A DNA stretch of 64,000 nt from Leclercia sp. LSNIH1. GTDB lineage: Bacteria > Pseudomonadota > Gammaproteobacteria > Enterobacterales > Enterobacteriaceae. How positions within the stretch are numbered: the stretch's first letter is position 1; the number at the start of each line of letters is the position of its first letter. Of this stretch, positions 9,224-18,890 are shown piece by piece. The translations under genes were made by a program, and so were the position numbers. Below the pieces are notes generated by a model, which searched no databases, was not told where the DNA came from, and saw nothing but the letters and a program-made list of their open reading frames with translations. The DNA lies in NCBI RefSeq assembly GCF_002902985.1, contig NZ_CP026167.1, forward strand, positions 3,596,001-3,660,000, written 5' to 3'.

Positions 9224-10864
9224 ATGCGACTGGTTTTCTCGTCCCTGATTGCGCTCGGTCTGTTAAGCAGCCAGGCGTTTGCCGCGCCTGAGCTGGCGGA
9301 TCGCGCGGATATTCGCGACAGCGGCTTTGTCTACTGCGTAAGTGGGCAGGTCAACACCTTCAACCCGCAAAAGGCGAGCAGCGGCCTGATCGTCGATACC
9401 CTCGCCGCCCAGATCTATGACCGCCTGCTGGATGTGGATCCCTATACCTATCGCCTGGTGCCTGAACTGGCCGAGAGCTGGCAAGTGCTGGACAACGGGG
9501 CCACATACCGTTTTCGCCTGCGCGACGACGTCAGCTTCCAGACCACGCCGTGGTTTAAGCCTACCCGTAAACTCAATGCGGATGACGTGGTCTTTACCTT
9601 CCAGCGCATTTTTAACCGCAACCATCCGTGGCACTACATCAACGGCGGTAATTTCCCCTACTTCGACAGTTTACAGTTTGCCGATACGGTGAAGTCCGTC
9701 CGCAAGCTGGATAACCGCACGGTGGAGTTCACCCTGGCGCGGCCAGATGCCTCCTTCCTGTGGCACCTGGCGACGCACTATGCCTCGGTGATGTCCGCGG
9801 AATATGCCACTCAGCTCACCCTGAAGGACAAAATGGAGTTGATGGATCGCCAGCCCGTAGGAACCGGACCGTTCCAGGTTGAAGAGTATCGGGCGGGGCA
9901 GTACGTGCGCCTGCAACGCCATGAGAAATTCTGGCGCGGCACGCCGCTTATGCCGCAGGTTGTGGTCGATTTAGGCTCCGGCGGTACCGGGCGGCTGTCG
10001 AAACTGCTCACGGGCGAATGCGATGTCCTGGCCTGGCCCGCTGCCAGCCAGCTGACCATCCTGCGCGACGACCCGCGTCTGCGCCTGACCCTGCGCCCGG
10101 GCATGAATATCGCTTATCTGGCCTTTAACACCAACAAACCGCCGCTGGACAACCCGGCGGTACGCCATGCCCTGGCGCTGGCGATCAATAACCAGCGTCT
10201 GATGCAGTCCATTTATTACGGTACCGCAGAAACTGCCGCCTCAATCTTGCCCCGCGCCTCGTGGGCCTACGATAGCGAGGCTAAAATTACCGAATACAAC
10301 CCGGAAAAATCACGCGAACAGCTCAAAGCGCTGGGGGCAGAAAACCTCACCCTGCAATTGTGGGTGCCTACCAGCTCCCAGGCCTGGAACCCCAGCCCGC
10401 TAAAAACCGCGGAGCTGCTCCAGGCTGACCTGGCCCAGGTGGGGGTTAATGTGGTGATTGTTCCGGTAGAAGGCCGTTTTCAGGAGGCGCGCCTGATGGA
10501 CATGAACCACGACCTCACCCTGTCAGGCTGGGCGACAGACAGTAACGACCCGGACAGTTTCTTCCGTCCGCTCCTGAGCTGCGCGGCCATTGATTCGCAG
10601 ACCAACTATGCCCACTGGTGCAACCGCGAGTTTGACAGCATTCTGCGCAAGGCGCTGTCGACCCAGCAGCTGGCGGCACGTATCGATGCCTATGATGAAG
10701 CGCAGATTATTCTGGCCAAAGAGTTGCCGGTGCTGCCGCTGGCCTCATCCCTGCGTCTGCAGGCGTACCGTTACGATATCAAAGGCCTGGTGCTCAGTCC
10801 GTTTGGAAATGCGTCGTTTGCGGGCGTCTCCCGCGAGAAACAAGAAGAGGTGAAAAAACCGTGA
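9224..10864 (+). CDS. sapA: Periplasmic solute-binding protein SapA
   Basis: Peptide/antimicrobial-peptide binding protein of the DppA/OppA (SBP_bac_5) family, feeding the SapBCDF ABC transporter. A signal peptide ends at about residue 20 ([10 protein letters not shown]). The 546-residue length is one short of E. coli SapA, and the family core ([19 protein letters not shown] to the end) is continuous. Sap is linked to resistance to antimicrobial peptides and to haem uptake in some species; in E. coli SapBCDF exports putrescine. Its TGA overlaps the sapB GTG. Confidence 0.96.
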   Translation: MRLVFSSLIALGLLSSQAFAAPELADRADIRDSGFVYCVSGQVNTFNPQKASSGLIVDTLAAQIYDRLLDVDPYTYRLVPELAESWQVLDNGATYRFRLRDDVSFQTTPWFKPTRKLNADDVVFTFQRIFNRNHPWHYINGGNFPYFDSLQFADTVKSVRKLDNRTVEFTLARPDASFLWHLATHYASVMSAEYATQLTLKDKMELMDRQPVGTGPFQVEEYRAGQYVRLQRHEKFWRGTPLMPQVVVDLGSGGTGRLSKLLTGECDVLAWPAASQLTILRDDPRLRLTLRPGMNIAYLAFNTNKPPLDNPAVRHALALAINNQRLMQSIYYGTAETAASILPRASWAYDSEAKITEYNPEKSREQLKALGAENLTLQLWVPTSSQAWNPSPLKTAELLQADLAQVGVNVVIVPVEGRFQEARLMDMNHDLTLSGWATDSNDPDSFFRPLLSCAAIDSQTNYAHWCNREFDSILRKALSTQQLAARIDAYDEAQIILAKELPVLPLASSLRLQAYRYDIKGLVLSPFGNASFAGVSREKQEEVKKP

Positions 10865-11826
10865 TTATTTTTACCTTACGTCGGTTGCTGTTGCTGCTCA
10901 TCACCCTCTTCTTTCTCACCTTAGTGGGTTTTAGCCTGAGCTATTTTACCCCGCACGCGCCGCTACAGGGTGCTTCGCTGTGGAATGCGTGGTGGTTCTG
11001 GTTTGAAGGCGTGCTGCACTGGGACTTTGGCGTCTCCAGCATTAACGGCCAGCCCATCTCCGAGCAACTGAAAGAGGTCTTCCCCGCCACCATGGAGCTC
11101 TGCATCCTGGCGTTCGGTTTTGCGCTGATTGTCGGGATCCCGGTCGGGATGCTCGCCGGGATCACCCGCAATAAATGGCAGGACAAGCTGATCAGCGCGA
11201 TCGCCCTGCTCGGGTTTTCGGTTCCCGTCTTCTGGCTGGCGCTGCTGCTGACGCTCTTTTTCTCGCTGACGCTCGGCTGGCTGCCGGTTTCCGGACGTTT
11301 TGACCTGCTTTATGCGGTAAAAACTGTCACCGGATTCGCCATTATTGACGCCTGGCTCTCAGATTCGGTCTGGCGGCATGAGATGATCATCAGCGCCGTG
11401 CGCCACATGGTGTTGCCGGTGCTGGCCCTGGCCGTGGCACCAACCACGGAGGTGATTCGCCTGATGCGCATCAGCACCAGCGAGGTGTTTGACCAGAACT
11501 ATGTTAAAGCGGCCGCCACACGCGGATTGTCACGGCTGACGATTTTACGTCGCCATGTGCTGCATAATGCGCTGCCGCCGGTGATCCCCCGTCTCGGGCT
11601 GCAGTTCTCAACCATGCTGACGCTGGCCATGATCACCGAAATGGTCTTTAGCTGGCCAGGCCTCGGGCGCTGGCTGATTAACGCCATTCGCCAGCAGGAT
11701 TATGCCGCTATCTCTGCCGGCGTGATGGTGATTGGCGCGCTGGTGATTATTGTGAACGTGTTATCTGATATTTTGGGCGCTATGGCTAACCCACTGAAAC
11801 ATAAGGAATGGTATGCCTTACGATAG
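10861..11826 (+). CDS. sapB: Sap ABC transporter permease SapB
   Basis: Inner-membrane permease of the DppB/OppB type, 321 residues, with about six hydrophobic helices and the EAA-loop region ([28 protein letters not shown]) that docks the ATPases. It starts with GTG inside the sapA stop (GTGA), and its end overlaps sapC by 14 bases, so the operon is tightly coupled. Confidence 0.96.
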   Translation: MIIFTLRRLLLLLITLFFLTLVGFSLSYFTPHAPLQGASLWNAWWFWFEGVLHWDFGVSSINGQPISEQLKEVFPATMELCILAFGFALIVGIPVGMLAGITRNKWQDKLISAIALLGFSVPVFWLALLLTLFFSLTLGWLPVSGRFDLLYAVKTVTGFAIIDAWLSDSVWRHEMIISAVRHMVLPVLALAVAPTTEVIRLMRISTSEVFDQNYVKAAATRGLSRLTILRRHVLHNALPPVIPRLGLQFSTMLTLAMITEMVFSWPGLGRWLINAIRQQDYAAISAGVMVIGALVIIVNVLSDILGAMANPLKHKEWYALR

Positions 11827-12703
11827 CGTATACAGTGAAAAGCGCACGCCCGGTGCGTTACGCACCGTGTGGCGAAATTTCTACGGCGACGCTATGGCGA
11901 TGATCGGCCTGTACGGCTGTGGCGGCCTGGTGCTGCTGTGCATCCTGGGCTCGTGGTTTGCGCCGTATGGCATCGATCAGCAGTTCCTCGGCTATCAGCT
12001 GTTACCGCCATCCTGGTCCCGCTACGGTGAAGTCTCCTTCTTCCTGGGCACCGACGACCTCGGGCGCGATGTGTTAAGCCGTCTGTTGAGCGGCGCCGCG
12101 CCGACGGTGGGCGGCGCCTTTGTGGTCACCCTGGCCGCCACGCTGTGCGGTCTGGTACTGGGTATTGTCGCCGGGGCTACTCACGGCCTGCGCTCGGCGG
12201 TGATGAACCATATTCTCGATACGCTGCTGTCGATCCCGTCGCTGCTGCTGGCGATCATCGTGGTGGCCTTCGCCGGTCCGCATCTGACGCACGCCATGTT
12301 TGCTGTCTGGCTGGCGCTACTGCCGCGCATGGTACGTTCGGTCTACAGCCTGGTGCATGATGAGCTGGAAAAAGAGTATGTGGTGGCCGCCCGTCTCGAT
12401 GGCGCCACCACCATGAATATTCTGTGGTTTGCGGTGCTGCCCAATATCGCCTCGGGCATGGTTACGGAAATTACCCGTGCCCTGTCGATGGCGATCCTGG
12501 ATATCGCCGCGCTCGGTTTTCTCGATCTGGGCGCGCAACTGCCCTCCCCGGAATGGGGGGCGATGCTGGGCGACGCGCTGGAACTGATCTATGTGGCCCC
12601 CTGGACGGTGATGCTGCCGGGTGCTGCAATTACGGTTAGCGTATTACTGGTGAACCTGCTTGGCGACGGGATCCGTCGCGCCATTGTGGCGGGAGTGGAA
12701 TAA
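11813..12703 (+). CDS. sapC: Sap ABC transporter permease SapC
   Basis: Second permease, DppC/OppC type, 296 residues. An N-terminal helix (about 28-50) precedes the BPD_transp_1 domain, with the motif [17 protein letters not shown] typical of this subfamily and an EAA loop near [23 protein letters not shown]. The stop overlaps the sapD start by one base (TAATG). Confidence 0.96.
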   Translation: MPYDSVYSEKRTPGALRTVWRNFYGDAMAMIGLYGCGGLVLLCILGSWFAPYGIDQQFLGYQLLPPSWSRYGEVSFFLGTDDLGRDVLSRLLSGAAPTVGGAFVVTLAATLCGLVLGIVAGATHGLRSAVMNHILDTLLSIPSLLLAIIVVAFAGPHLTHAMFAVWLALLPRMVRSVYSLVHDELEKEYVVAARLDGATTMNILWFAVLPNIASGMVTEITRALSMAILDIAALGFLDLGAQLPSPEWGAMLGDALELIYVAPWTVMLPGAAITVSVLLVNLLGDGIRRAIVAGVE

Positions 12704-13695
12704 TGCCGTTACTGGATATTCGCAATCTGACGATTGAGATTAAAACCGGCGAAGGCTGGGTCAAAGCGGTCGATCGCGTCAGTATTACCCTGAGCGAAGG
12801 CGAAATTCGCGGGCTGGTGGGGGAATCGGGCTCAGGCAAAAGCCTGATTGCTAAAGCGATTTGCGGCGTGGCGAAGGATAACTGGCGCGTCACCGCTGAC
12901 CGTATGCGCTTTGATGATATCGACCTGCTGCGCCTCTCCGTCCGCGAACGACGCAAGCTGGTGGGCCACAACGTGTCGATGATCTTTCAGGAGCCGCAAT
13001 CCTGTCTCGATCCGTCGGAGCGGGTGGGCAAACAGCTGATGCAGAACATTCCCGCCTGGACCTATAAAGGCCGCTGGTGGCAACGTTTTGGCTGGCGTAA
13101 ACGCCGGGCCATTGAGCTACTGCACCGGGTGGGGATCAAAGATCACAAAGACGCCATGCGCAGCTTCCCCTATGAGCTGACGGACGGTGAGTGTCAGAAA
13201 GTGATGATTGCCATCGCGCTGGCTAACCAGCCGCGCCTGCTGATCGCAGACGAACCGACCAACGCGATGGAGCCGACCACCCAGGCGCAAATCTTCCGCC
13301 TGCTGACCCGGCTTAATCAGAACAACAACACCACTATTTTGCTGATCAGCCATGACCTGCAGATGCTGAGTAAATGGGCAGATAAGATTGATGTGATGTA
13401 CTGCGGCCAGACCGTGGAGACCGCCGGCAGCGAGGATCTGATCACCACGCCGCATCATCCGTATACCCAGGCGCTGATCCGTGCGATACCGGATTTTGGC
13501 AGCCCCATGCCGCATAAAAGTCGCCTGAATACCCTGCCGGGGGCTATCCCGCTGCTGGAGCACCTGCCCATTGGCTGTCGCCTGGGTCCGCGCTGTCCCT
13601 ATGCCCAGCGTAAATGCATTGAAACGCCGCGCCTGGCCGGGCCGAAGAACCATCTGTTTGCCTGCCATTTCCCGCTGAACATGGAGAAAGAGTGA
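12703..13695 (+). CDS. sapD: Sap ABC transporter ATPase SapD
   Basis: ATP-binding subunit of the oligopeptide class, 330 residues. Walker A is [12 protein letters not shown] and Walker [10 protein letters not shown]. The usual LSGG signature is replaced by LTDGECQKV, and the following residues read [10 protein letters not shown] rather than ALDVT; both deviations also occur in E. coli SapD as I recall it. A C-terminal cysteine-rich oligopeptide extension ([14 protein letters not shown]) is present. In E. coli SapD ATP binding also supports Trk potassium uptake. Confidence 0.95.
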   Translation: MPLLDIRNLTIEIKTGEGWVKAVDRVSITLSEGEIRGLVGESGSGKSLIAKAICGVAKDNWRVTADRMRFDDIDLLRLSVRERRKLVGHNVSMIFQEPQSCLDPSERVGKQLMQNIPAWTYKGRWWQRFGWRKRRAIELLHRVGIKDHKDAMRSFPYELTDGECQKVMIAIALANQPRLLIADEPTNAMEPTTQAQIFRLLTRLNQNNNTTILLISHDLQMLSKWADKIDVMYCGQTVETAGSEDLITTPHHPYTQALIRAIPDFGSPMPHKSRLNTLPGAIPLLEHLPIGCRLGPRCPYAQRKCIETPRLAGPKNHLFACHFPLNMEKE

Positions 13696-13696
13696 C

Positions 13697-14503
13697 ATGG
13701 TCGAAACCCTGCTGGAAGTGCGCAACCTGAGTAAGACCTTTCGCTACCGTACCGGCTTATTCCGCCGACAGACCGTTGAAGCGGTAAAACCGCTGAGCTT
13801 TACCCTGCGTGAAAAGCAGACCCTGGCGATCATCGGTGAAAACGGTTCAGGGAAATCGACGCTGGCGAAGATGCTGGCCGGGATGATTGAACCCTCGGAC
13901 GGTGAGGTCCTGATTGACGACCATCTGCTGAAATTTGGCGATTACTCGTTCCGCAGCCAGCGGATCAGGATGATTTTTCAGGATCCCTCCACCTCGCTGA
14001 ACCCGCGCCAGCGTATCTCACAGATCCTCGATTTTCCGCTACGGCTCAATACCGATCTGGAACCTGAAGCGCGACGTAAGCAGATCATCGATACCCTGCG
14101 CATGGTCGGACTGCTGCCGGATCACGTCAGCTATTATCCGCACATGCTGGCGCCGGGGCAGAAGCAGCGTCTGGGTCTTGCCCGCGCGCTGATCCTGCGC
14201 CCGAAAGTGATCATCGCTGACGAAGCGCTGGCCTCGCTGGATATGTCGATGCGTTCACAACTTATCAACCTGATGCTGGAGTTGCAGGAGAAACAGGGTA
14301 TCTCGTATATCTACGTCACCCAGCATCTGGGGATGATGAAGCACATCAGCGATCAGGTGCTGGTGATGCACGAAGGCTCAGTGGTGGAGCGCGGCAGCAC
14401 CGCGTCGGTGCTGGCCGCCCCACTTCACGATCTGACCAAACGTTTAATTGCCGGGCATTTTGGCGAAGCCTTAACCGCCGATGCCTGGCGAAAAGATCGC
14501 TGA
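13697..14503 (+). CDS. sapF: Sap ABC transporter ATPase SapF
   Basis: Second ATPase, 268 residues, Walker A GENGSGKSTLAK and Walker B VIIADEALASLD. The signature loop is LAPGQKQRLGLARAL instead of LSGGQ, as in other SapF proteins. It begins two bases after the sapD TGA. No clear terminator follows, so some read-through toward fabI is possible. Confidence 0.95.
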   Translation: MVETLLEVRNLSKTFRYRTGLFRRQTVEAVKPLSFTLREKQTLAIIGENGSGKSTLAKMLAGMIEPSDGEVLIDDHLLKFGDYSFRSQRIRMIFQDPSTSLNPRQRISQILDFPLRLNTDLEPEARRKQIIDTLRMVGLLPDHVSYYPHMLAPGQKQRLGLARALILRPKVIIADEALASLDMSMRSQLINLMLELQEKQGISYIYVTQHLGMMKHISDQVLVMHEGSVVERGSTASVLAAPLHDLTKRLIAGHFGEALTADAWRKDR

Positions 14504-14527
14504 CCTGCCCCGTATGGAGTGGTCGGA

Positions 14528-14556
14528 TTAACACTGTACGCGACACATGCTATTAT
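14528..14556 (+). promoter_or_regulatory. fabI sigma-70 promoter
   Basis: TTAACA, 17-base spacer, TATTAT: a good sigma-70 promoter about 70 bases before the fabI ATG. No FadR-type site was recognised. Confidence 0.65.
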
Positions 14557-14625
14557 CGCCGCGTTTTAACGACGGTTGTCCAAAAATGACAGCCGCCACA
14601 ACAATGAATATAAGGATTAAGAGCT

Positions 14626-15414
14626 ATGGGTTTTCTTTCCGGTAAGCGCATTCTGGTCACTGGCCTTGCCAGCAAACTGTCCATCGCATACGGTATCGCA
14701 CAGGCGATGCATCGCGAAGGTGCTGAGCTGGCATTCACCTACCAGAACGACAAGCTGAAAGGCCGCGTAGAGGAGTTCGCCGCGCAGCTGGGTTCCAGCA
14801 TTGTTCTGGAATGCGACGTTGCTAAAGATGAAAGCATCGATGGCATGTTCGCCGAGCTGGCAAAAACCTGGCCGAAATTTGACGGTTTCGTTCACTCCAT
14901 CGGTTTTGCACCAGGCGACCAGCTCGACGGCGACTATGTAAACGCGGTCACCCGTGAAGGCTTCAAAATCGCACACGACATCAGCTCCTACAGCTTTGTG
15001 GCGATGGCGAAATCCTGCCGCTCCATGCTTAACCCGGGCGCAGCTCTGCTGACCCTGTCCTATTTGGGCGCTGAGCGCGCTATCCCGAACTACAACGTAA
15101 TGGGTCTGGCAAAAGCCTCTCTGGAAGCCAACGTGCGCTACATGGCGAACGCAATGGGTCCGGAAGGCGTGCGCGTAAACGGCATCTCTGCCGGTCCAAT
15201 CCGTACTCTGGCGGCTTCCGGCATCAAAGACTTCCGTAAAATGCTGGCGCATTGCGAAGCGGTTACCCCAATCCGTCGCACCGTGACCATCGAAGATGTG
15301 GGTAACTCCGCAGCCTTCCTCTGCTCTGACCTCTCTGCTGGCATCTCCGGCGAAGTGGTTCACGTTGACGGCGGTTTCAGCATCGCTGCAATGAACGAGC
15401 TGGAACTCAAATAA
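14626..15414 (+). CDS. fabI: Enoyl-[acyl-carrier-protein] reductase (NADH), triclosan target
   Basis: Catalyses the last reduction of each fatty-acid elongation cycle in the cytoplasm. The 262-residue short-chain-dehydrogenase fold has the divergent SDR pair Tyr156 and Lys163 with Tyr146, and the nucleotide-binding [13 protein letters not shown] loop. Gly93, the residue whose change gives triclosan resistance in E. coli, is unaltered (SIGFAP). A leader of about 60 bases separates promoter and ATG; AAGGAT lies before the start. The enzyme could also reduce DSF-type precursors' parent pool, but no direct link is implied. Confidence 0.98.
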   Translation: MGFLSGKRILVTGLASKLSIAYGIAQAMHREGAELAFTYQNDKLKGRVEEFAAQLGSSIVLECDVAKDESIDGMFAELAKTWPKFDGFVHSIGFAPGDQLDGDYVNAVTREGFKIAHDISSYSFVAMAKSCRSMLNPGAALLTLSYLGAERAIPNYNVMGLAKASLEANVRYMANAMGPEGVRVNGISAGPIRTLAASGIKDFRKMLAHCEAVTPIRRTVTIEDVGNSAAFLCSDLSAGISGEVVHVDGGFSIAAMNELELK

Positions 15415-15420
15415 GTTCGT

Positions 15421-15446
15421 TACCTTCCCGCTCCGGCGGGGAGGTA
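15421..15446 (+). terminator. Hairpin after fabI, weak terminator
   Basis: TACCTTCCCGC pairs with GCGGGGAGGTA (one G-T pair) directly after the fabI stop. No T tract follows, so it may be a pause or RNA-stabilising hairpin instead of an efficient intrinsic terminator. Confidence 0.45.
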
Positions 15447-15573
15447 TCCCCACCGTTTCGCCCGCTTTCCCCGCGTTATTCCGTTCCGCTATTTGTTATC
15501 ACTTAACAATATTTTTCCGCTTATCCGCCTTCCGCCAGGATATTGATCGCCATTTTGAGATCAAGGAACGCAC

Positions 15574-16566
15574 ATGGAACAACGCCGTATTTCTGGCAAA
15601 GGCCACTGGTATCATGAGACCCAGTCCAGTAGCAGCCCGACGGAAGTCCTGCCTTTGGTTCCCGAAGCCGCGCATGTCGCCGATCGCTTTTTGCTGAACA
15701 TCGCGCTACCGGCAACGCTGCTGGCAGCCTGTGAACGCTGGTTAACCCCGGCCCGGGCGCTATGCGACCTTTTTTTCCCGCGCACCGTCACCGTTACCCG
15801 GCTGCGCACGCTGAGCGCCTACGATCGTTTCAGCACTGCTCTGACTGTCGCCCAGGTGTGCGGCGTGCAGCGTCTGTGTAATCACTACGCCGCCCTTCTC
15901 GCCCCGCTCCCCGGTCCCGACTCCTCCCGTGAAAGCAATCGCCGTCTCGCCCAGATCACCCAGTATGCCCGCCAGCTTGCCAGCTCGCCGGATGTGATTG
16001 ACAGCAAAGCGCAGCAGGGGCTCGATGAGGTGGGCCTGACGGTGTATGACATCGTGACCATCAATCAGATTATCGGCTTTGTGGGCTTTCAGGCGCGCGT
16101 GGTGGCGGTGTTTCAGGCCCTGCTCGGCCACCCGGTGCGCTGGCTGCCGGGGCACCATATCCCGCCTCACGCCCTGCCGGACGATAACGACCTGAACACA
16201 TGGCAGCCTGCCATACCCGAGGTTGAGCGTTGTCAGGCCAGCCCACAGCAGCTGGCCTCGCTTGAACGCTGGCAGGACGAGCCGTTATTGCATCCCCTTA
16301 CGCCGGTGCTCTGTCATGAACCGTTGATCCTCGATCAAACCGGTGAAATTCTCATCAGTGGCATTCACACGGCGTATAAAGACGATGAGGCGGTAAGGCG
16401 TGCGGTAGAACAGCTGGCGCGATCGCCGGATCAGTTCAGCGCCGCGCAGTTTACCCCGCTGACAGATGATGGCCAGTCGCCCGTACAGGCCATCAATCTC
16501 CTCACCTGGAGCGCTTTTTGCGGCTGGCTGAACCGTCTGAAAATCGCCATTGGCAGAAGCGAATAA
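15574..16566 (+). CDS. CMD/AhpD-fold protein lacking a canonical CxxC, function unknown
   Basis: A 330-residue protein that looks like two tandem carboxymuconolactone-decarboxylase/AhpD-like helical domains. The first (about 55-125) has RLRTLSAYDRFSTALTVAQVCGVQRLCNHY, where the AhpD CxxC is spread to C-x5-C before a histidine. The second (about 145-195) has IVTINQIIGFVGFQARVV, with no cysteine. Peroxidase activity of the AhpD kind is therefore uncertain. It sits between fabI and rnb, where E. coli carries ycjD. AAGGA lies before the ATG. The name CMD-domain protein is by fold resemblance only. Confidence 0.7.
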   Translation: MEQRRISGKGHWYHETQSSSSPTEVLPLVPEAAHVADRFLLNIALPATLLAACERWLTPARALCDLFFPRTVTVTRLRTLSAYDRFSTALTVAQVCGVQRLCNHYAALLAPLPGPDSSRESNRRLAQITQYARQLASSPDVIDSKAQQGLDEVGLTVYDIVTINQIIGFVGFQARVVAVFQALLGHPVRWLPGHHIPPHALPDDNDLNTWQPAIPEVERCQASPQQLASLERWQDEPLLHPLTPVLCHEPLILDQTGEILISGIHTAYKDDEAVRRAVEQLARSPDQFSAAQFTPLTDDGQSPVQAINLLTWSAFCGWLNRLKIAIGRSE

Positions 16567-16654
16567 CCACACTAACGACCGAAAGAGCGCTTGCTGTAGC
16601 AGTGAGATTCGCGTAAAACTGTCAGCCGCTCAATGGCTACGAAAATAGATCACT

Positions 16655-18589
16655 ATGCTCCAGGACAACCCGCTGCTAGCGCAGCTTAAACAGCAACTGC
16701 ATTCCCAGACGCCACGTGCTGAAGGGGTCGTAAAAGCCACGGAAAAAGGCTTTGGCTTCCTTGAAGTCGATGCGCAGAAAAGTTACTTCATTCCGCCTCC
16801 GCAGATGAAGAAAGTGATGCACGGCGATCGCATTACGGCCGTGATCCATAGCGAAAAGGATCGTGAATCAGCCGAGCCTGAAGAATTAATTGAACCGTTC
16901 CTGACCCGTTTTGTGGGTAAGGTGCTGAGAAAAGATGACCGTCTGTCCATCATTCCGGACCATCCTCTGCTGAAAGACGCCATTCCCTGCCGCGCTGAGC
17001 GTGGCGTGACGCATGATTTTAAAGAAGGTGACTGGGCCGTAGCAGAAATGCGCCGTCATCCTCTGAAGGGCGATCGCGGTTTTTATGCCGAACTCACCCA
17101 GTTTATCACCTTCGGTGAAGACCATTTCGTACCGTGGTGGGTCACCCTTGCCCGCCATAATCTGGAAAAAGAGGCGCCAGAAGGCGCAGCGACTGACATG
17201 CTGGACGAAGGTCTTGAGCGTCGCGATCTGACTGCACTGAATTTTGTCACCATCGACAGCGCCAGCACCGAAGATATGGACGATGCGCTGTATGTTGAAG
17301 AGCAGGCTGACGGTAAACTGCTGCTAACCGTAGCGATTGCCGATCCTACAGCCTGGATCGCGGAAGGTACCCCGCTGGATGACGCGGCGAAAATCCGTGC
17401 CTTTACCAACTATCTGCCAGGCTTCAACATCCCGATGCTGCCGCGCGAGCTGTCGGATAATCTCTGCTCGCTGCGCGCTAACGAAGTGCGCCCGGTACTG
17501 GCCTGCCGCATGTCCATCGCTGCCGATGGCACTATCGAAGAGAACATTGAGTTCTTTGCTGCGCTGATCGAGTCTAAAGCCAAGCTGGTGTACGACGAGG
17601 TCTCTGACTGGCTGGAAAACAGCGGTAGCTGGCAGCCTGAGCATGAGGCCATTGCCGACCAGATCCGCCTGCTGCACCGTGTCTGTCTGAGCCGTAGCGA
17701 ATGGCGTAAGACCCATGCGCTGGTCTTTAAGGATCGCCCTGACTACCGTTTCATTCTCGGTGAGAAAGGCGAAGTGCTGGATATCGTGGCGGAGCCGCGT
17801 CGCATTGCTAACCGCATCGTTGAAGAGTCGATGATTGCGGCGAACATCTGTGCGGCCCGCGTACTGCGCGACAAACTCGGTTTCGGTATCTATAACGTGC
17901 ATACCGGGTTTGATCCAGCTAACAGCGAAGCCCTGGCGGCCCTGCTGAAAACCCATGACGTGCATGTGGATCCGCAGGAAGTTCTGACCCTGAATGGCTT
18001 CTGCAAGCTGCGCCGTGAACTGGATGCCCAGCCATCTGGTTTCCTGGATAGCCGCATTCGTCGCTTCCAGTCTTTCGCTGAGATCAGCACCGAACCTGGC
18101 CCGCACTTTGGTCTTGGGCTGGAAGCCTACGCCACCTGGACCTCACCGATTCGTAAGTATGGCGATATGATTAACCACCGCCTGCTGAAAGCGATCGTTA
18201 AAGGCGAAACCATTGCCCGTCCACAGGACGAAGCCACGGTGCAGATGGCCGAGCGCCGTCGCCTTAACCGCATGGCGGAACGCGACGTCGGTGACTGGCT
18301 CTACGCCCGGTTCCTGAAAGACAAAGCCGGAACGGAGACCCGTTTCGCGGCGGAGATCATCGATGTCAGCCGTGGCGGGATGCGTGTACGTCTGGTGGAT
18401 AATGGCGCCGTGGCCTTTATTCCTGCGCCGTTCCTGCACGCCGTACGTGACGAGCTGGTCTGCAGCCAGGAAAACGGCACCGTGCAAATCAAGGGCGAAG
18501 TGGCCTATAAAGTGACCGAAGTTATCGACGTCACTATTGCTGAAGTGCGCATGGAAACACGCAGCATTATTGCCCGCCCTGCCGTCTGA
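16655..18589 (+). CDS. rnb: Exoribonuclease II
   Basis: Processive 3'-to-5' RNA hydrolase of the RNB family, 644 residues, the same length as E. coli RNase II. Domains in order: two N-terminal cold-shock folds (about 1-170), the RNB catalytic domain (about 190-525) with metal-binding aspartates in [14 protein letters not shown] (Asp201, 207, 209, 210 by E. coli alignment), and a C-terminal S1 domain (about 555-640). Transcribed alone and followed by a strong terminator. Confidence 0.98.
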   Translation: MLQDNPLLAQLKQQLHSQTPRAEGVVKATEKGFGFLEVDAQKSYFIPPPQMKKVMHGDRITAVIHSEKDRESAEPEELIEPFLTRFVGKVLRKDDRLSIIPDHPLLKDAIPCRAERGVTHDFKEGDWAVAEMRRHPLKGDRGFYAELTQFITFGEDHFVPWWVTLARHNLEKEAPEGAATDMLDEGLERRDLTALNFVTIDSASTEDMDDALYVEEQADGKLLLTVAIADPTAWIAEGTPLDDAAKIRAFTNYLPGFNIPMLPRELSDNLCSLRANEVRPVLACRMSIAADGTIEENIEFFAALIESKAKLVYDEVSDWLENSGSWQPEHEAIADQIRLLHRVCLSRSEWRKTHALVFKDRPDYRFILGEKGEVLDIVAEPRRIANRIVEESMIAANICAARVLRDKLGFGIYNVHTGFDPANSEALAALLKTHDVHVDPQEVLTLNGFCKLRRELDAQPSGFLDSRIRRFQSFAEISTEPGPHFGLGLEAYATWTSPIRKYGDMINHRLLKAIVKGETIARPQDEATVQMAERRRLNRMAERDVGDWLYARFLKDKAGTETRFAAEIIDVSRGGMRVRLVDNGAVAFIPAPFLHAVRDELVCSQENGTVQIKGEVAYKVTEVIDVTIAEVRMETRSIIARPAV

Positions 18590-18602
18590 TTATTGAGTGC
18601 TT

Positions 18603-18643
18603 AAAAGTCGGTTCACCTCATTTGAGGGAACCGACTTTTTTTT
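18603..18643 (+). terminator. rnb terminator
   Basis: AAAGTCGGTTC, an internal CCTC/GAGG extension, and GAACCGACTTT followed by a run of Ts: a long, strong intrinsic terminator 15 bases after the rnb stop. Confidence 0.92.
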
Positions 18644-18890
18644 GCGTTAACGTCAAATTCATCATTTTTACTTATCTTTTTCTCCCCTAAATTGCGAAAA
18701 GCGATCACACTTATTCATGACAGTCTGGTGAATGCTTTAACGTGTCACCAGAATATTCATTCGCCTGTATCCTTTTTTGCCGATCTCGTTCTAATATAAG
18801 AATACTGGGAAAAAACAATAAGTTTAGTTCGGGTTTACCGTTATTTAAGCACGGTAAAACCGACTGAAAATGCACAGTGTGTGCAATTAA
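18644..18890. other. pdeR upstream region without a gene
   Basis: AT-rich leader between the rnb terminator and pdeR. I see no convincing ORF. A TGCACAGTGTGTGCA near-palindrome (18871-18885) lies just before the coding region and could be an operator; no consensus promoter was fixed. Confidence 0.4.
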
